In this document: one piece after another, positions 20,890-34,100 of the stretch
How the letters are laid out: the number at the start of each line of letters is the position of its first letter
Numbering within the stretch: position 1 is the stretch's first letter
NCBI RefSeq assembly: GCF_001540865.1
Contig: NC_033641.1
Location: 8,388,951-8,452,950 of the forward strand
Direction of reading: 5' to 3'
Source: Ananas comosus
Taxonomy: Eukaryota; Streptophyta; Magnoliopsida; Poales; Bromeliaceae
DNA length: 64,000 bases
Translations under genes and position numbers: made by a program
Notes under the pieces: generated by a model
The model's input: only the letters and a program-made list of their open reading frames with translations
Told to the model about the DNA's origin: nothing
Databases searched by the model: none

Positions 20890-21214
20890 CTAAAATTTCA
20901 ACTCTCTCACTCCCTCTAATTTTGACTATATTTTTCTTTCTATTTTTTTAATTATGCTCTCTCTCTCTAATTTATACTCGCTCCCCCTTTTTTCTAAAAA
21001 GATGTTGAAACTTTTGGTAACATTATCTAAAATTAAATAAATAAATAAATAAATAAATAAATTGTATATTTGTTGTAGTATTTAAAAATGTCACAGTATT
21101 CTTAGTTGGATAAAACTAGATTTTCTAGATTAAATATATTAATAAATAAATAAAATAACCTTTTGAATATTAAATACATGGTGAATGGTATCATGATGCG
21201 AACCAAACGCATCC
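20541..21214. mobile_element. MITE with GGGTGCGTTTGGTTCGC termini (Harbinger/Tourist-like)
   Basis: The left end GGGTGCGTTTGGTTCGCG is mirrored by GATGCGAACCAAACGCATCC at the right. TTAA flanks both sides, which is compatible with the 3-bp TWA duplication of PIF/Harbinger elements. The interior holds a CT microsatellite (about 20848-20886) and AAAT repeats. About 675 bp, non-coding. The right end is repeated at about 22116-22133. Confidence 0.6.
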
Positions 21215-21463
21215 TTAAATTTATATTAAATCTAAACCATCTATTAAGAAAAATAAATAGTGGAGATTTATATGGTGTATTGAAGTATTACTCAAATAAA
21301 TATAATAATATCTTTTCAATAAATAAATAAATAAATAAATAAAAAGGTTAGGGCGCCATTTGAAAGTTGAGTATAGTTGATGGGTCTCCGTGCAAATTGT
21401 ACCCAAGCACGACTCGTAAGTCGTAAACAAGTACACCAAATCTAAAACCCCCCGTTACTACGA

Positions 21464-21968
21464 TTAGGGTGTCATTGTGTCAACGAGCCGAACACGAGTG
21501 AGCTTGGGCGGGCTCGTGTTCGGCTCGTTTAATAACGAGCCAAACATGAGCCGGTTCATTAAAGTATCGAGCCGAAAAATTCAACTTGTGTTCAGCTCGT
21601 TAATAAACGAGCCGAACACGAGCTGGCTTACGAGCTGGCCAACGAGCAGTAAACTAAATGGATTAAATTGGATATATATAAAAAACTAAATTTATAAAAT
21701 CTTACTGATTAAATTTTTATTTAATAGTTAAAATTTTACATATAAATAAGTCTTTTTATAATTAAGCTCTGCTTTATATTTTTTTTGTTAAAAATCAAAT
21801 AATAAAAATAAACATATTATATATATAATTATTTATTTATATATATAAATAAAAAATATATGTATTCGAATTATTATCAAGCTCAAAAATTCAACTCGTA
21901 TTTGATCTGGAGCTCATTTCAAGCCGAACACGAACGGGCTCAGGAACAGCGAGCTTGATTGCCACCCG
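21464..21968. mobile_element. Diverged copy of the GCN2-promoter hAT MITE
   Basis: It matches 22384-22703 (CGAGCCGAACACG... to ...AACAGCGAGC). Its left terminus is disturbed and its right terminus has lost the CTAACTAC stretch. It contains the roughly 180 bp missing at the N of the second copy. Confidence 0.6.
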
Positions 21969-22044
21969 ATCATCTCTCTGCGACTACTGACGCTTTTCCA
22001 CAACGCTCTCCCAATTCCCACCCCCGCACTTTCCCGATCCAAAA
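21969..22044 (+). repeat. Duplicated fragment of GCN2 upstream sequence
   Basis: GATCATCTCTCTGCGACTAC up to GATCCAAAA repeats 22709-22785 with minor changes and stops at the N at 22045. It is best read as the end of one haplotype contig. Confidence 0.65.
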
Positions 22045-22045
22045 N
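22045..22045. other. Single-N assembly join in the GCN2 upstream region
   Basis: Sequence left of the N ends in GCN2 leader sequence. Sequence right of it restarts inside the Harbinger-like MITE, so the order is duplicated. Confidence 0.65.
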
Positions 22046-22383
22046 CACATTCTTAGTAATAGGATGAATAGAAATAAGATTCTCGGATATCTTTTATTCC
22101 TAGTAATCTTTCATAATGCGAACCAAACGCATCCTTAAATTTATATTAAATCTAAACCATCTATTAAGAAAAATAAATAGTGGAGATTTATATGGTGTAC
22201 TGAAGTATTACTCAAATAAATATAATAATATCTTTTCATTAAATAAATAAATAAATAAATAAAAAGGTTAGGGCGCCATTTGAAAGTTGAGTATAGTTGA
22301 TGGGTCTCCGTGCAAATTGTACCCAAGCGCGACTCGTAAGTCGTAACAAGTACACCAAATCTAAAACCCCCCGGTACTACGAT

Positions 22384-22703
22384 TAGGGGTGTCAACGAGC
22401 CGAACACGGGCGAGCTTGGGCCGGCTCGTGTTTGGCTCGTTTAATAACGAGCGAAACNGAAACTTTATATATAAATGAGTTTTTTTTATAATTAAGCTTG
22501 ACTTTATATTTTTATTTTCCTAAAAATAAAATAATAAAAATAAATATATTATATATATAATTATTTATTTATATATATAAATACAAAATATATGTATTCG
22601 AGCTGGTTATTCAGCTCAAAAATTCAACTCGTATTCGATCTTGAGCTCGTTTCAAGCCGAATACGAACCGGCTCGGGAACAGCGAGCTGGATTGCCACCC
22701 CTA
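22384..22703. mobile_element. hAT MITE with perfect 8-bp target duplication, GCN2 promoter
   Basis: TAGGGGTGTCAACGAGCC at the left and GATTGCCACCCCTA at the right are hAT-type ends. The flanks ACTACGAT (22376-22383) and ACTACGAT (22704-22711) are identical. An N at 22458 marks missing interior (compare 21531-21715). The element ends about 80 bp before the probable GCN2 leader, so it forms part of the proximal promoter. Confidence 0.8.
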
Positions 22704-22972
22704 ACTACGATCATCTCTCTGCGACTACTAACGCTTTTCCACAACGCTCTCCCAATTCCCACCCCCGCTCTTTCCCGATCCAAAACCCCCCTCGATCCTC
22801 GTCTTAAAACCCTCGTCTCTCGATCGATCGCTCTCCTCCCCCTTCGCCGCCGCCTCTGATCCAGCTCGATCGGCTCCCGCGGCGTAGTTTGTGATCGATC
22901 CCTGCTTCGTTTCTCGCGATTTTTGATCCGTATTTGGGAAGTACGCGAGGAACCCTAGCCTGGATCGGTGTT

Positions 22973-23047
22973 ATGAGATCGCGAGACGTGGTGAGAAGAG
23001 GTAGTGGGAACGATGGGGCACAGCTCGAAGAAGAAGAAGAAGAGTAA
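22973..23047 (+). promoter_or_regulatory. Upstream ORF overlapping the GCN2 start codon
   Basis: ATG at 22973 opens a 24-codon frame (MRSRDVVRR..., ending in six Glu) that stops with TAA at 23045-23047, 35 nt past the GCN2 ATG at 23013 and in a different frame. It is the only ATG I find in the likely leader (from about 22780). Its context has G at -3 and A at +4, weaker than the main start (A at -3, G at +4). Leaky scanning would be needed to reach the main ATG, since the uORF stop lies downstream of it. Confidence 0.6.
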
Positions 23048-26000
23048 GGGTGGAAGGGGCCGAGGGAGGGCTCCGTCGAAGGATCACGCGTCGCAGTTGG
23101 ACGACGATCAGGATGCCCTAAATGAGGAGCTAACCGCGTTGTAAGCTTCTAAATTTGTTGTCATTTTATGATTTATGATGCATTTGTCCTCGATTACTTA
23201 CAGGAATTGATGCTCATCAGGGGGGTAAAAATGTTAATTTATTTGTATTGTGATATCTAAGAAACGGGAATGAAGCAAGGACAGTTATTTCTGTTTAAGT
23301 ATTTGTGAATTTTCTGGTATATGAGTGGTCTTTCCATTAATCAAAGGCCTGATTCCCCTGCTTTTGCTTCTGCTTCTGCTTTCAGCAGCAGCCTCTAGTA
23401 AGTGTTTGCAGCAGGAAGTAGAAAGGAGATTCTGATGCTCAAAAGCAGAATTTGCAGAAAGAAGCTGTCGGGGTGGGCTAATAGCACTACTTGTACGACA
23501 GTGTACCCTATAGCAGCCCAACACGTCCTAACTCTTTATCTGTTTATTCATGGTTCATTGAGGGTGTGGAAACGAGACGAGTACTACTCGTGGAGTTGTT
23601 TGATAGAATTTATTCAGGTGAAGTTTGGTTGGCGGAAAGTGAAGCGCTGAACTTAGTACTATTAGAAAGTGGCGTCTTTTCGGTTGTTTGGTTTATGAAA
23701 GTGAATATAAAAAAAATTAGTTTACAAATGTGGATTGGTGGGGTGAGTTGTAACTCAACTCTTTTGACTTCGGCTCAAAAAATTCTGACGTCATTGGAAA
23801 GCCTCAAAATGGTACCAAAAGATTCAACCTTGGCCTCGTAACCTGCTTTTAAAGTTTCCAAGCCTATTTGAAGATCCTATGATGTGAAGCCTATTACTAA
23901 AACCTGCCATGTCACTCTGCTATTTGAAATATATTTATCACTAAAAGCCTTTTTGAATGTTCGTAGCAGTTATCTTGTGATAGCTCATATCAGATGGAGC
24001 TTCTTTTAAAGTTATATCTAAGGTGATTGACTTTTAGTGATTGTTAACCCTAATAATTCCTATTTTTTAGGACATTATATTCCGATTTACTTTATTCTGG
24101 AACAACTGGGATAACTTAATTATTCTAACATGTAAATTGTCCTCATCAATGAATTATCACGCCTCTTAAGTGTCAGGAGAAAGCAGGGGATCATTCCTCC
24201 TTGTCTTTGGCCATTGACTGCAGTTTTTTCAGTTTTTGTTATCCTTTCATGATGTGTTATTTCCCCTGCTCTTTTGTGATTGGTTTCTTGTTATAATAAA
24301 TCTGAAGTCTCTAGAGGTCTGCATCTGCCAATTTTAACATCTTATTTGGTTAGTGTTTAATACAGGAATTATTTACTGCACTTTAATCCTCATTTATTGG
24401 CTAACAGATATATTATNATCCTTTCATGATGTGTTATTTCCCCTGCTCTTTTGTGATTGGTTTCTTGTTATAATAAATCTGAAGTCTCTAGAGGTCTGCA
24501 TCTGCCAATTTTAACATCTTAGTGAAATAGTGTTTAATACAGGAATTATTTACTGCACTTTAATCCTCATTTATTGGCTAACAGATATATTATGTTTGAA
24601 ATGAGTTCCAGGCATACTTTCTTATGACAGTTATGCGAAAATATTACCTTCTTCTCTCTTAAATTGAAGGTCCATTGACTGTTATTTCTCACTATTTCAC
24701 CCATACATCAGAGAAGACATTGTTTTATTTTTCAATAGTGTTGCATATCTTTTTAATCATTCGCAAGTCATTTTCTGGTCTTTAAACTGCTTTTCCTTAC
24801 TTGTTTTAGGGCTGCAATATTTCAAGAGGACTTCAAAATTGTTTCAGAACTACCTCACGTGCAATTTGAAATAAAGCTCAGGTACATTGTGTAATAGGTT
24901 TACTAATTCACTTCTTTATATATTTTAATTTGCTCATCTTGTTGGAGATAATCTTCCCTTCATTTCATGAGATTCTTGACATGACAATGAGCGCAGGCCT
25001 TACTCTGATGACACTGGTTTCGATGATCTTAATGTTTCGGCTCTTCTTCATGTTAGGCAAGTGTCATATTTCAAAGTTACTTTCTGATAGTTGTTGCTTT
25101 CATGTTCTATTGACACTTTCTTGAGTCACATCAGATGCTTACCTGGGTATCCTCATAAGTGTCCAAAGTTGCAAATAGTGCCAGAAAAAGGCTTATCCGA
25201 GAAGGATGCTGATCAGCTACTAGCTCTTCTTGTCGACCAGGTTAGAGGGATTTGTTGTTTACAAGTTACCATTATTTATCAGGTGAAGTTAACTACTAAA
25301 TTATCTTCAGCCATCTTCAAAAAGATCAATGACAGTTTCACATTTTTTTTAACTGCCTCCCATAATGTGAACAGAACTGTGTCTGAGTTAAACCTTACAT
25401 TATATTATTGTCTTCCTCTCTGTTTGAGTTATTCTTGTCCTCTTTCCAAGTTTTGATTTTGTTCATGGGTTCTGTTTCCATATATAAAAAAATTTGGTTC
25501 TTTTCCTTTCTTGTTTCTCTACCTTGCACCTTTCTTTCTTGAGCTCAAGTCATGGTTCAAACTTTAAATTTGAACAACTCTGGCTCATTACTTGTCTTAA
25601 TCGGCAATTTTCTATGAAGGAAAAATGTTCGAGAACCTTCTAAGTTTTTTTAATACTCACATAATGATACTGAAACCTAGATTTTTAATGATCAAGATTA
25701 TGAGACATAACTACACGTCGTCCTAGTATTTACATATGATGCAAAATTGTTGTGTATGAGAATTTATGATTCATCTTGTTGGTGCTAGTTAACCATACAA
25801 TTAAGCTAGTAAAAGATCTTGCCATTTAAAGTTTGCTGGTGTTTGAAGATGAAAAATGATCTCCCAATAATATCTGAGTATTATCCTGAATTGTAACTAC
25901 CATGCTCAATATAAATAATGCTTCAAACAAGTATTCAATCAAATGCCCCTCAATCTCAACTTGCTGCCAGGGAAGTACAAAATAGTTGAGATTGAGTGAC

Positions 26001-29000
26001 TAAACTAGTAAGATCAGAGAATAGAGGAAAATATCTCCTATTTCTCATACTGTAACTTTATTTGTTGAACGATCTTCATTCCTCCTATTAATCCTTCAAA
26101 CAAGTATTTAATCAAATGCCCCGCAATCTCAACTTGCTGCCAGGGAAGTACAAAAGAGTTGAGATTGAGTGACTAAACTAGTAAGATCAGAGAATAGAGG
26201 AAAATATCTCCTATTTCTCATACTGTAACTTTATACGTTGAATGATCTTCATTGCTTCTATATCCTAACTTCAGTGATGGGCTTCCCCTTTGGGCGTCAC
26301 GCCCTTTCTCCAATTAGGAGCTAGCAATTGTGAGGATCTTATACCAAGAATGATTACATGCTTTCCAGCTTTAGTTCCTAGCCTTCATCTTTTACTGCAG
26401 GGCTACATGGATGCTAAGTTGATAATTATATTTTTGGTGGCCGTAAAAAATCTTACAACTTGAATTTCTGAAACAATGGAAGTTCGTGCCTTTTGTGTTC
26501 CTCATTTGTTTTAAGCATTGTCATTTGTCGCACCGGTGTGTTTGTTTCACCGAATATGGAGAGGGGTGAAGTTGTTTTCGGCTATAAATGCCCACTTTCA
26601 TTGTTTGGTTTATCGTAATTTCACCTTCAGTCGAAACTCAAACTCCCCAAAATACTGTAATTAACTTCGGCCCACCATGGGCCAAAGTCATTTGCTAGAA
26701 AAAGAGTAAGGAAAAAAAAAATATTAACAATGGATAACTTCAGCTTTTACATTATTCACTTCCAAACAAACAAATAACAAAACTGAGGGAACTACAGTTC
26801 CACAGCTATAAAAACAAACTTGGAAGAGAAGTAATTTTCACTTGAACTCTAGTTCACCTGAAAGTTTACTTCGACCTGGACTTCGCCTTTGGGGAAACAA
26901 ACAGACCCTACACGTATGTGCTGTTTGAAATTTACTTTAATGTGTTCAAGATGCTTCGTTCTCTGATTAATTTTGTCTAGGCAAACATTAATGCGCGAGA
27001 AGGACGTGTGATGATATTCAATTTGGTAGAGGCTGCTCAAGAATTTCTATCTGAAATTGTGCCGAAAGTCAACAAGCTGAAATCTGTAAGTTGGCTTTTT
27101 TTTTAATTTTTTCTTTTCATGTGCCACATTACTGCTTATGTATTTGATTTCATAAGGGCCCATGTTTGTCCTTTGTCTCTTGATGCTTTTCATGTTATTA
27201 GTTGGAGTTACTTTTAAAGGCTTAATCATGTCTTTTTAGTGCTTTTCAGGTTTGATACTTTTCCCTTTTGATTTATTCTTTGCTATGTTGTTCTAGAGTA
27301 AATATAATGCAGAAATTAATTAGCTAGTCGCCTAGTCCGGTATTAGTTTTGAGTTAGCATAATTTTGTGGGTAATATGCACATTGGTCAACATTTTAGTG
27401 CCAAATTTTAATTCCTTAGTCTAGGTTAGACACCTTAGTCTAGGTTAGACCAGTAGGCCGTTCAAAATCAAACTAGTCTGCTAGATGCAAACTTGGCCTA
27501 ACTCAAACCCAAATAAGACCCACTCAGTCTGGCTTCTCTTGGTTGGGTTGCATCCACAGCTGTTATTACCTTAGTGGACAAGCATTGTGGCACGTCTTTG
27601 AGTGCCAATCAAATGTTAAATTAAGATGGAAAACATTTTAAGCTTATTTACACATCACACCGCTATACACTAACTGATGGGATGTATTGAGTTTATTATG
27701 GTCTGTTCAAGAATCTGAAAGATCAGGACAAACTAGCCTTTTTATGCCTGAGCTGTTTGTGCACTTTCTTTAATGAACTATGGAGGTCTCACGAGTTGTA
27801 GAATGCTAGGTCAGGGAAGCTAAGATCATTCCGCCTTAGGATCATCTAAATTTATCATCTTCTTTTTCTCCTTTCCACTTCCCAATTTTTTCTTATGAAC
27901 GTGCTCGTTCTTGTCCATGGTTAGTATACTTGTTCTAATTTTCTTGCTTTTCTATTATTCTTTTATCCTGCCTGGTAGTAAATTTCATTTTTCCACGAAC
28001 TACTACTGTTTTTTCATTACGTAACTATTTGATAACTTTGTAGCTTTCTTGATGGACTGAGGTACTGCTTCAATTATCAAGTGCCTAATATATGCAGGTA
28101 CTTCATTTGGTTCAAAACAAGGATCAATCATTTGATGGTGATCTAAATGCTAGACTTGAGAAGGGTTCCCATCCTGAGATTCCATGTGTTACTAGCTCAA
28201 TCGATCTCTATGGTGACTTCTTTGGCGATACCACAGGTTGGGGCAGCCACGGTGCAAAAGTAGCAAATGGGAGCTCTAATAAAGTTTCTGAGCCACAAAG
28301 TCGACCAATTGATAAAAGCAAGGCGAAGAACATCATATTGCAATCCCAAATTTCAACTGCTGCTCAGAATATTGCTAAAGAGAGACGCTTCCAAAATGTG
28401 CTAGCTGAAGTGTTGCCTGGTGCGAAGTATGGTGTTACACCCGAAGCTGAGACACAATTAAATGCGGTTGAGGAGGAAACTGAGAGTGCCGGCAAATTAG
28501 CTTCTATCAATGATCAAGATTCAATTGCTGATACGTCGGAGAAGAGTTATGACAGTGCACAATATCAGCTTGAGGTAAGAGAGGAAGTACTTTTTGTTTC
28601 ATCAGTATTTTATTTTTCTTACCTGTTCAACGAACAATGGCCTTCAACTATTTGGAAACTCTTTCATTGGTTACAGCTTTTTTTGGGGTTGTGGGTAGAT
28701 TGTGTTTTGTGCAGTGAGAAAGTACGATGGGAAACTATCCCATTTGTTTCCATATGTAGTATGACGTTGCATATATCGCAATGAATCGGTTGCGATATAT
28801 TTTCTACGATTCCACCAGAAGACGGAGTAGCATATCCCTATATTCTTTCATCCCAACTCTGTTTTGCCTAATAGTGTTAGATGATACCCAATACCAAGTG
28901 GGTCCTACATGGTTATGGTAACAACAAGTCCAAAGCCTTATTTATCATGTTGTTGTAGAACTCAGTGAACGCAATTGCGTTAAGCCGTTGTTGGGTCAAA

Positions 29001-31065
29001 TCGCATACTACTCATTTGAGTCTAAGTATTACTGTAGATTCAATCAGTAAGTGGGTCAAATAGCCACTTGTGTCGTTTCAAAATGTCATTTCTATATTTT
29101 TATTTACCTGACTTTCTACTTATCATCTTATTTGATTTATTTGTTATTTTTATAAACTTCCCTATAACTCATACATTATAACACCCATGTACCGACCTTC
29201 TGCATATGCTGTCCAAGTTCCTTACAATATGTAAGCTACTTACATATCATCTTATTTACATTTGATGCAGAAGAAAGCTACAGTTCCTGTTTTTCATATT
29301 TGTGGTAATATTTTTACTAGCATGTAAAAGTTTCACGCTTTGAATGTTATAATATAGAGTCATCTCTTTACAACCATTCAGGAGCAGGATAAATGAGAGA
29401 TGTAACCTTCTTTTTTCTGCATTATTTTGTTTAGTTAAATAGAAATTGTTAATCTGGAATGTTCCTTTGTACATTTTCCGTTGCCCTAACATTGCCCTGT
29501 TTGGCTTATGGATTTTTCTTATAGAACACCTGAAGGCATAACTTGGAACCTATTATCCTGAATCTGCACAATCATAGAATTTGGAAGCTGGCACATACGT
29601 CCTTTCTTGTGCAGCTTAAGCTGAAATACATTAAGAAAAATAGATCACTATTTCTTCTAATGTTGATGAGTGGCTGATGTTCGATTATATGCAGAATAAT
29701 CTTTAATTATATGCAGAATATGCATGGCATAATTTATTTTCTCTTGTAGGACACTGACATTGAGGAACAAGTATGGAAAGCTGATGGCTCTGTTTCAGAT
29801 AATGGCTCTTCAATGTCATCTTTTGCATCAGTGGCATGTGATGATGCATCTCTGAACAAGAAAAAAGATCTTCTTTTGGTATGAACATTTGCTTATGACA
29901 TATATATATATATATATATAATTTCAATGGAGCTTTTCATTGCAATCAAGTATTTTACCTTCTGAATTAGGTACACTTACTCCGTCTTGCTTGCTCCAAA
30001 GGATCATATTCTAATTCTCTGCCAGAAATATCCTCAGAGTTATGCAAATTTGGGGTATGTTCTGGAATTTTTATGTTATCTTTATTTGCTTTCGCTTCTA
30101 TATTGATCATTGCAGTAAATTCTGCTTAACTTGATCATAATACAGATGCTTTCAGGATGGGCTAGAGATTTAGTTGCTGCACCTTCTTCCAACTTTGATA
30201 AAGCTTTTGATCATGCTTTTGAACAGCATTTGGTTTGTCTCTGGATTGATATATGTACTTCTCTTCTTTCAACTATGAACACTTCTCTGGTTAACTTGTC
30301 TGCCCTTTCCTTATTTGATTCTGCTGTATAGATCTCTTCACAGTTCTCTCAATTTTGGAAAGGAGATAGTAGTCTTACTGGTGATGTTGCTTCATCTAGA
30401 TCAAATTCTCGTTATCTAAATGACTTTGAGGAAGTCCGCCCATTGGGTAAGGAGTTCACTTATGAGTTTCATTACTTATTTTGATGGTACTATCTGATGC
30501 TTTCGAGTACTATACCTGAAGGGTTGTGGCTAGTCAACAACTGAGTTGCTTACATAACTTTCAATCTACAAATCAGTTGAACTATAGTTGATCAGACAAT
30601 TCTAAATAACTATAAGAGGCAATTTTCGAGGCAAAAGCTGATAATATAGGACAAAGATCATAGATTCAAACATTTGTCTAAGGCCTTTCGAAATCTCGAA
30701 ACACTTTAGAAATTTTATGTAATGCAAAATAAATAACGATACCAGGGTCTGATATCATCATTTTGCTGCCTTAGTGAATGAAAATTCATTGAAAATCGTC
30801 TTGGATTTTTTATAAAACAGGCCAAAGAAGAATTAATCTACTTCTCTGGAGGAGCTGTATGTGGTTAGAGAAAGATATTAAGATTGATGTGATTTGGATG
30901 TTTAGGGGGGAAATATAAGGAGAGCGCGATTTTGTTATTGATGTTTGAGGAATGGTGTTCGGTTTGTTTCTTTAAAGACTTCTTGTGCAATTCCTCAGCT
31001 ACCCTTTTTGTGAGTTAAATTCCTCCAATCACCTGCGATAGAGAATTGCCCATGCATGGCTAGAG

Positions 31066-31118
<53 letters not shown>

Positions 31119-34100
31119 ATGCTCTTTGACTAAAGATGCTTTTCACGAAGGGGATTCTTGAAAAAAAATAGTAAGAGAAAGCAAAACACAGAAGAATGGA
31201 AGAATAGTGGGAAATATCACCGATATGTTCCGTTAAATTATACCAAACATGTTGGTTCATATGACATGTCATTTCAGCCTTGATAGTGTTATGTGAAAAG
31301 ATCGTAGTTGATCTTTGAGCGAAATCATATTATTTCAGTGTTAAACTTCCAGACGCTTTTTGTTGTTTGAGGATTGGAGTACCATTGAAGTTTAAGCTGT
31401 AGGATGATGGTTTAACTTCAGATGTGTCTGTAATGCTTCTTTTGGTAGGACATGGGGGATTTGGCCGTGTTGCATTATGCAAGAATAAGCTAGATGGACG
31501 ACAATATGCTGTAAAAAAGATTCGTCTCAAGGATAGAAGCCCTCTTAATGAGAAGATTTTGAGGTCTTATATTTTTGCCTCATTATTGCTCTTTAATTGA
31601 TTTTTCTATTTGTGTATCTTCGGCCTGGGCAACTGAACAGCTTCTTCTTTATATATTGTTAATGAATGTTTTTCAATCTTTCTCTTTATTCACACAGTAA
31701 AGAATCTTGTTTCAAAGACTAGCCTTGGTTTGGCAACTTCTCTTGTGAGAAGCATTTTGTATGTACACCTTGAGCACAAATTTGCAAGAAAATGATACTG
31801 TGCAGGATCTTGCACCGTAATGGCACTTGGTGCAAGCTAGTGATACTACTGTGATATCGTTTAACTTTAAAAAATTAGATATTTGCTGTTAGACCTGCTA
31901 AATTTTCCCATTTGTCGAGTACAAGGACTATTTTGTTTTTTTATTTTATTATATTTGTTTAGGATTAAACTAGTAAGCTTCAACTTGGTTAGTAAAAGAT
32001 GTTTATATCTGTCATAGCAAAAATATATATGGGAAAACTTCAAATACCTCCCCTGTGGTTTCGCACTTTTTCACTTTAGAACCATGTGGTTTAAAGTGTA
32101 TCAATTTAGTACCCTGTGGTTTCGCACTTTCTCACTTTAATACCCTGTGGTTTAAAGTGCATCAATTTAGTACCCTATAGTTTCATTTTTCTCTTTTTGT
32201 CGGCTCTTCTGTTAATATTTCGTTAAATTATATACAAAAACTTCAGATACCCTATCTAGGTTTATCGAATATTTACTTTAGTACCCTTTAGTTTTAACTT
32301 TGTCACTGATTTTTTTTTCCTCCGTTAATATTTCGTTAAATTATATACAAAAAACTTCATATACCCTACCTAGGTTTATTGAATATTCACTTTAGTACCC
32401 TTTAATTTTAACTTTGTCACTGATTTAACGAAAAAAATTATGAAATGGATAATAAAAAGAGAAAAATGAAACCATATGGTACTAACTTGATACACTTTAA
32501 ACCACAGTGTACTAAAGTGAGAAAGTGCGAAACCACAGGGGCTAACTTGATACACTTTAAACCGCAGGGTACTAAAGTGAGAAAGTGTGAAACCACAGGG
32601 GGGGTATTTGAAGTTTACCCAATATATATTATTGAGTGAATTAAGGTAGCTAAATTACCAATTTCACATTTATGATGTTGAATATATGGACCGATACCAG
32701 GTGGAGAAGACCACACGTTGGAATTTTATCAAAATTTCTTAGCTAGGAGTTTCCATGACATATTGATCAAATCTTCTGTTGGGAGATCATATCAATCAAA
32801 TCAATAGCATTGAAATGGTGAAGTTATAAATACATTGACGGAATTAATATAATAATTTAAGTTAGTGTCGCTAAGTAAACCCTGTTATACAAGATCTTAT
32901 CTATTCAATTCGGGATTTTCATGGATTTAGTTGCTTGTGGGTTTTGCCCTTCATATGTTCATATATGGCAACTGTGACATTTCTCAATTACTTCAGAAAT
33001 TCTAATAATTTCTTATTCTTGTGAAGTAGTGCTATTATTGTGTTGTCTTGAACTGCAGTTGCCATTTATATTAGTTTAATAAACCTACTGGCTTCTCTAT
33101 TCTTAGTTTTTGACTCCATATTTCTTCACTTGTATGATATTTCTCAGTTAATTTGTAAATTCTAATACTCTCTTATTCTTGTGAAGAAGTACTTCCACCA
33201 TCATGTCTTGAACTAAAATTACTTTTTGTATCAATTTATAAAACCTACTAGCTTCTTTGTTCTTAGTTTTTGACAACATGTTTCTTCGTTTTGGAGTTGA
33301 TTGTTCACTATTTTGTCATTTTGATGCTTCTCATAATTTTGGCGAGGTGCTCAGAGAAGTAGCCACTCTCTCACGGTTGCAGCATAAACATGTTGTTCGG
33401 TACTATCAAGTGAGTGTTTCTTCATCTTTATGGTTTACTTGATGCTTCAGTTGTCTTCTTGTCTGATGTCTTTAAATATCATTTAGTACTCACAGCAGAA
33501 AGGATTTCTCTTTTAATGGAGAAAGTCTTCTCTTCTCTATCACTGTAATTCCGTGTAATATAAATAATGGGCAATCACAAAATGACATGTTAAAGTGGTC
33601 GAACTGGTGCAATCACAAAATGACATGTTAAAGTGGTCGAACTGGTGCGTTCATTTCCAAGGGCATGTTGTAATTTAAATTGAAAAAATGGAAATAAAAT
33701 ATCTTTTTAATGAAGCTCTCTGTTATCTCTTTCTCACTCTCTGTCTCTCTCTAGGTATTGTGTTTTCTACCTATACACGAATGTGAAATGTTTACAATTG
33801 TTTGCCCAAATGAACGCTACCTTAATTTGGAAGATTAAGCTGACATATACTGTACAATATAGGACATTTGTTAATAATGATGTTCAGCTGATATCTGCCT
33901 AGGTTTGCATTCTTTTTCTACTTTTATTGAATTTTGTATTTATGATTTCGAAGTTTAATTATGGGAATGTTGCTAAGCAAACTTTTACAAATATTATAAA
34001 GGAAGAGTTGAAAATGTGCTGAAAAATGTCTTAGCATGCTAAGACCAAAAAAGTTATTTACATAGGTTTTTGGACTAACGGAAGATTGTCGGAAATGAAA

